From: Clostridiales bacterium
GTDB lineage: Bacteria; Bacillota; Clostridia; Oscillospirales; QAMX01
NCBI GenBank assembly: GCA_003149835.1
Contig: QAMX01000006.1
Span: 1-7,000, forward strand
Length of the DNA stretch: 7,000 nucleotides
Reading direction: 5' to 3'
The notes under the pieces were generated by a model. It saw nothing but the letters and a program-made list of their open reading frames with translations. It searched no databases and had not been told where the DNA came from. Of the stretch, positions 6,000 to 7,000 are shown piece after piece; position 1 is the stretch's first letter; every line of letters begins with the position of its first letter. The translations under genes were made by a program, and so were the position numbers.

Positions 6000-7000
6000 A
6001 TGAACAAAAAAGCAAGAATCCTATCCCTTCTGTTGGCTGCTTTCATGTTTGTTACATTGTTTGCAGCCTGCAAGTCCGACGACGAACCGAACAATCCTAC
6101 TCCTGGTTCTTCAAACGGCTTTGACCTCAGCCAAACCAATTCCTGGAGCGACGAGCAGTGGCTCGAATATGAAAAATCGCTCGATTTTGGCGGCCGCACC
6201 TTTACGCTGGCGACACACCAGAAAATGCGCCGCGCCCCGAGCGAAGAAAATCCTACGCAGGTTGACACCGAAATGGACGAGCTGTTTAAGCAGCTGGAAG
6301 CGGATCTGAACATCTCCATCGATATTAACGACGCCATTGGCGGCAGAAGCGAGGAACTGGCGACATGGACGATGGCGGGTGAAAATCCGGCCGACGTCTA
6401 TGACCAGCGCCCGACCCAGTGGCTTGCGTATGCGGCGAAGGGACAGATTTTCGACTGGGCGAGCGATGAGGCGAAATCCTACGGCGTCGACGTCAACAAC
6501 GAAAAGCTCTTCTGGCAGGACTGGACGCATGCGTGGGATATCAACGGCCACACCTACGCCGTCCGTTACGCCTCCAAATTCTATCCGCCGGAAGCTGGCT
6601 GGATCATGCTGTATAACGAAGACATCCTCAACGCCAACGGCATCACCGGTATCGAAGACAAGGTTCGCGCCGGAGAATGGACGTGGGACTACTTCCTTGA
6701 ATGCGCCAAAGCCTGCACCAAGGACGTTGACGGCGACGGCCAGTTCGACACATGGGGGATTTCAACCGGTTATACCGCATACGGTGAGGAAGTTGTCACC
6801 GGCGGCGGCAAGATCGTCGATTGGGTAGACGGCAAGCTCACCTGTACGCTGAACACGCCGGCCGCGATCGAGGGTCTGTCCTTCATCGCGCAGCAGAGAG
6901 ACAGCGGAGCCGTCATGCCGGGTGTCGGCGCTGAAAACGCCGGCGGCATCGGCTACGGAGAAGGTCACACGGCGTTTGCGCAGGGCGAGGTCGCATTCCT
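6000..7000 (+). CDS. ABC transporter extracellular solute-binding lipoprotein (family 1, sugar type), 3' end outside window
   Basis: This is the first 333 residues of a substrate-binding protein that would sit on the outer face of the membrane and deliver a solute, probably a carbohydrate, to ABC permeases. Residues 1-23 are a lipoprotein signal peptide: NKKAR basic start, hydrophobic core, and lipobox FAAC with C24 as the lipidated cysteine. A Ser/Asp/Pro/Asn-rich linker follows. The mature part has family features: GRTFTLAT near 65-72, MAGENPADVY at 125-134, GWIMLYNEDIL at 200-210, GEWTWDYFLECAK at 225-237, and DVDGDGQFDTWG at 242-253, a calcium-binding-type loop common in these proteins. 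The ATG at 6000 has GGGGG (5987-5991) eight bases upstream. Such proteins are usually 430-560 residues, so about 100-220 residues and probably the permease genes lie to the right. The exact substrate cannot be read. Confidence 0.9.
   Translation, partial: MNKKARILSLLLAAFMFVTLFAACKSDDEPNNPTPGSSNGFDLSQTNSWSDEQWLEYEKSLDFGGRTFTLATHQKMRRAPSEENPTQVDTEMDELFKQLEADLNISIDINDAIGGRSEELATWTMAGENPADVYDQRPTQWLAYAAKGQIFDWASDEAKSYGVDVNNEKLFWQDWTHAWDINGHTYAVRYASKFYPPEAGWIMLYNEDILNANGITGIEDKVRAGEWTWDYFLECAKACTKDVDGDGQFDTWGISTGYTAYGEEVVTGGGKIVDWVDGKLTCTLNTPAAIEGLSFIAQQRDSGAVMPGVGAENAGGIGYGEGHTAFAQGEVAF

Noticed and set aside
5909..6124. 71-codon plus-strand frame starting at the binding-protein promoter
   Set aside because: The start lies in the -35 region, so the transcript would not include it, and it overlaps the lipoprotein signal peptide in another frame.
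6337..6828. 163-codon plus-strand frame inside the binding-protein gene
   Set aside because: Low-complexity Arg/Ser/Thr/Pro-rich shadow of the lipoprotein frame, which has a signal peptide and family motifs.

Overview
The window looks like a chromosomal segment of an anaerobic Gram-positive bacterium, most likely of the Clostridia (Oscillospiraceae/Ruminococcaceae-like). The reasons are AGGAG-type ribosome binding sites, sigma-A promoters with TATAAT boxes in AT-rich gaps between GC-rich genes, a YugP-type membrane zinc peptidase, and a sugar-type ABC solute-binding lipoprotein. This placement is inference from gene content; no marker gene is present.

Left half, minus strand (reading 3693 to 1): a tldD-tldE pair, separated by 22 bases, encodes the two subunits of the TldD/TldE metalloprotease. 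After a 171-base gap follows the first 271 codons of a KbaZ/GatZ-type tagatose-bisphosphate aldolase non-catalytic subunit, which runs off the left edge. tldD lacks any ATG/GTG/TTG at the position where family length and the Shine-Dalgarno sequence place its start; an ATT sits there instead.

The divergent spacer (about 3694-3918) carries back-to-back sigma-A promoters. Four 10-bp-spaced repeats overlap the tldD promoter, and a structured GC-rich leader lies in front of the plus-strand gene.

Right half, plus strand: a 295-residue thioredoxin-reductase-like flavoprotein has the CxxC redox pair but no HRR motif for NADPH. Next is a YugP-family membrane zinc metallopeptidase, then a 334-base non-coding gap with an 11-C tract and a near-consensus promoter with a dyad at its start point. 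Last is an ABC-transporter solute-binding lipoprotein cut by the right edge. KbaZ and the binding protein hint at carbohydrate use on both sides, but nothing in the window links them directly.

I see no CRISPR array, transposon, prophage, tRNA or rRNA, and no clearly new multi-gene system. The points most worth a second look are the ATT start of tldD, the phased repeats, the missing HRR motif, the poly-C tract and the promoter-proximal dyad.
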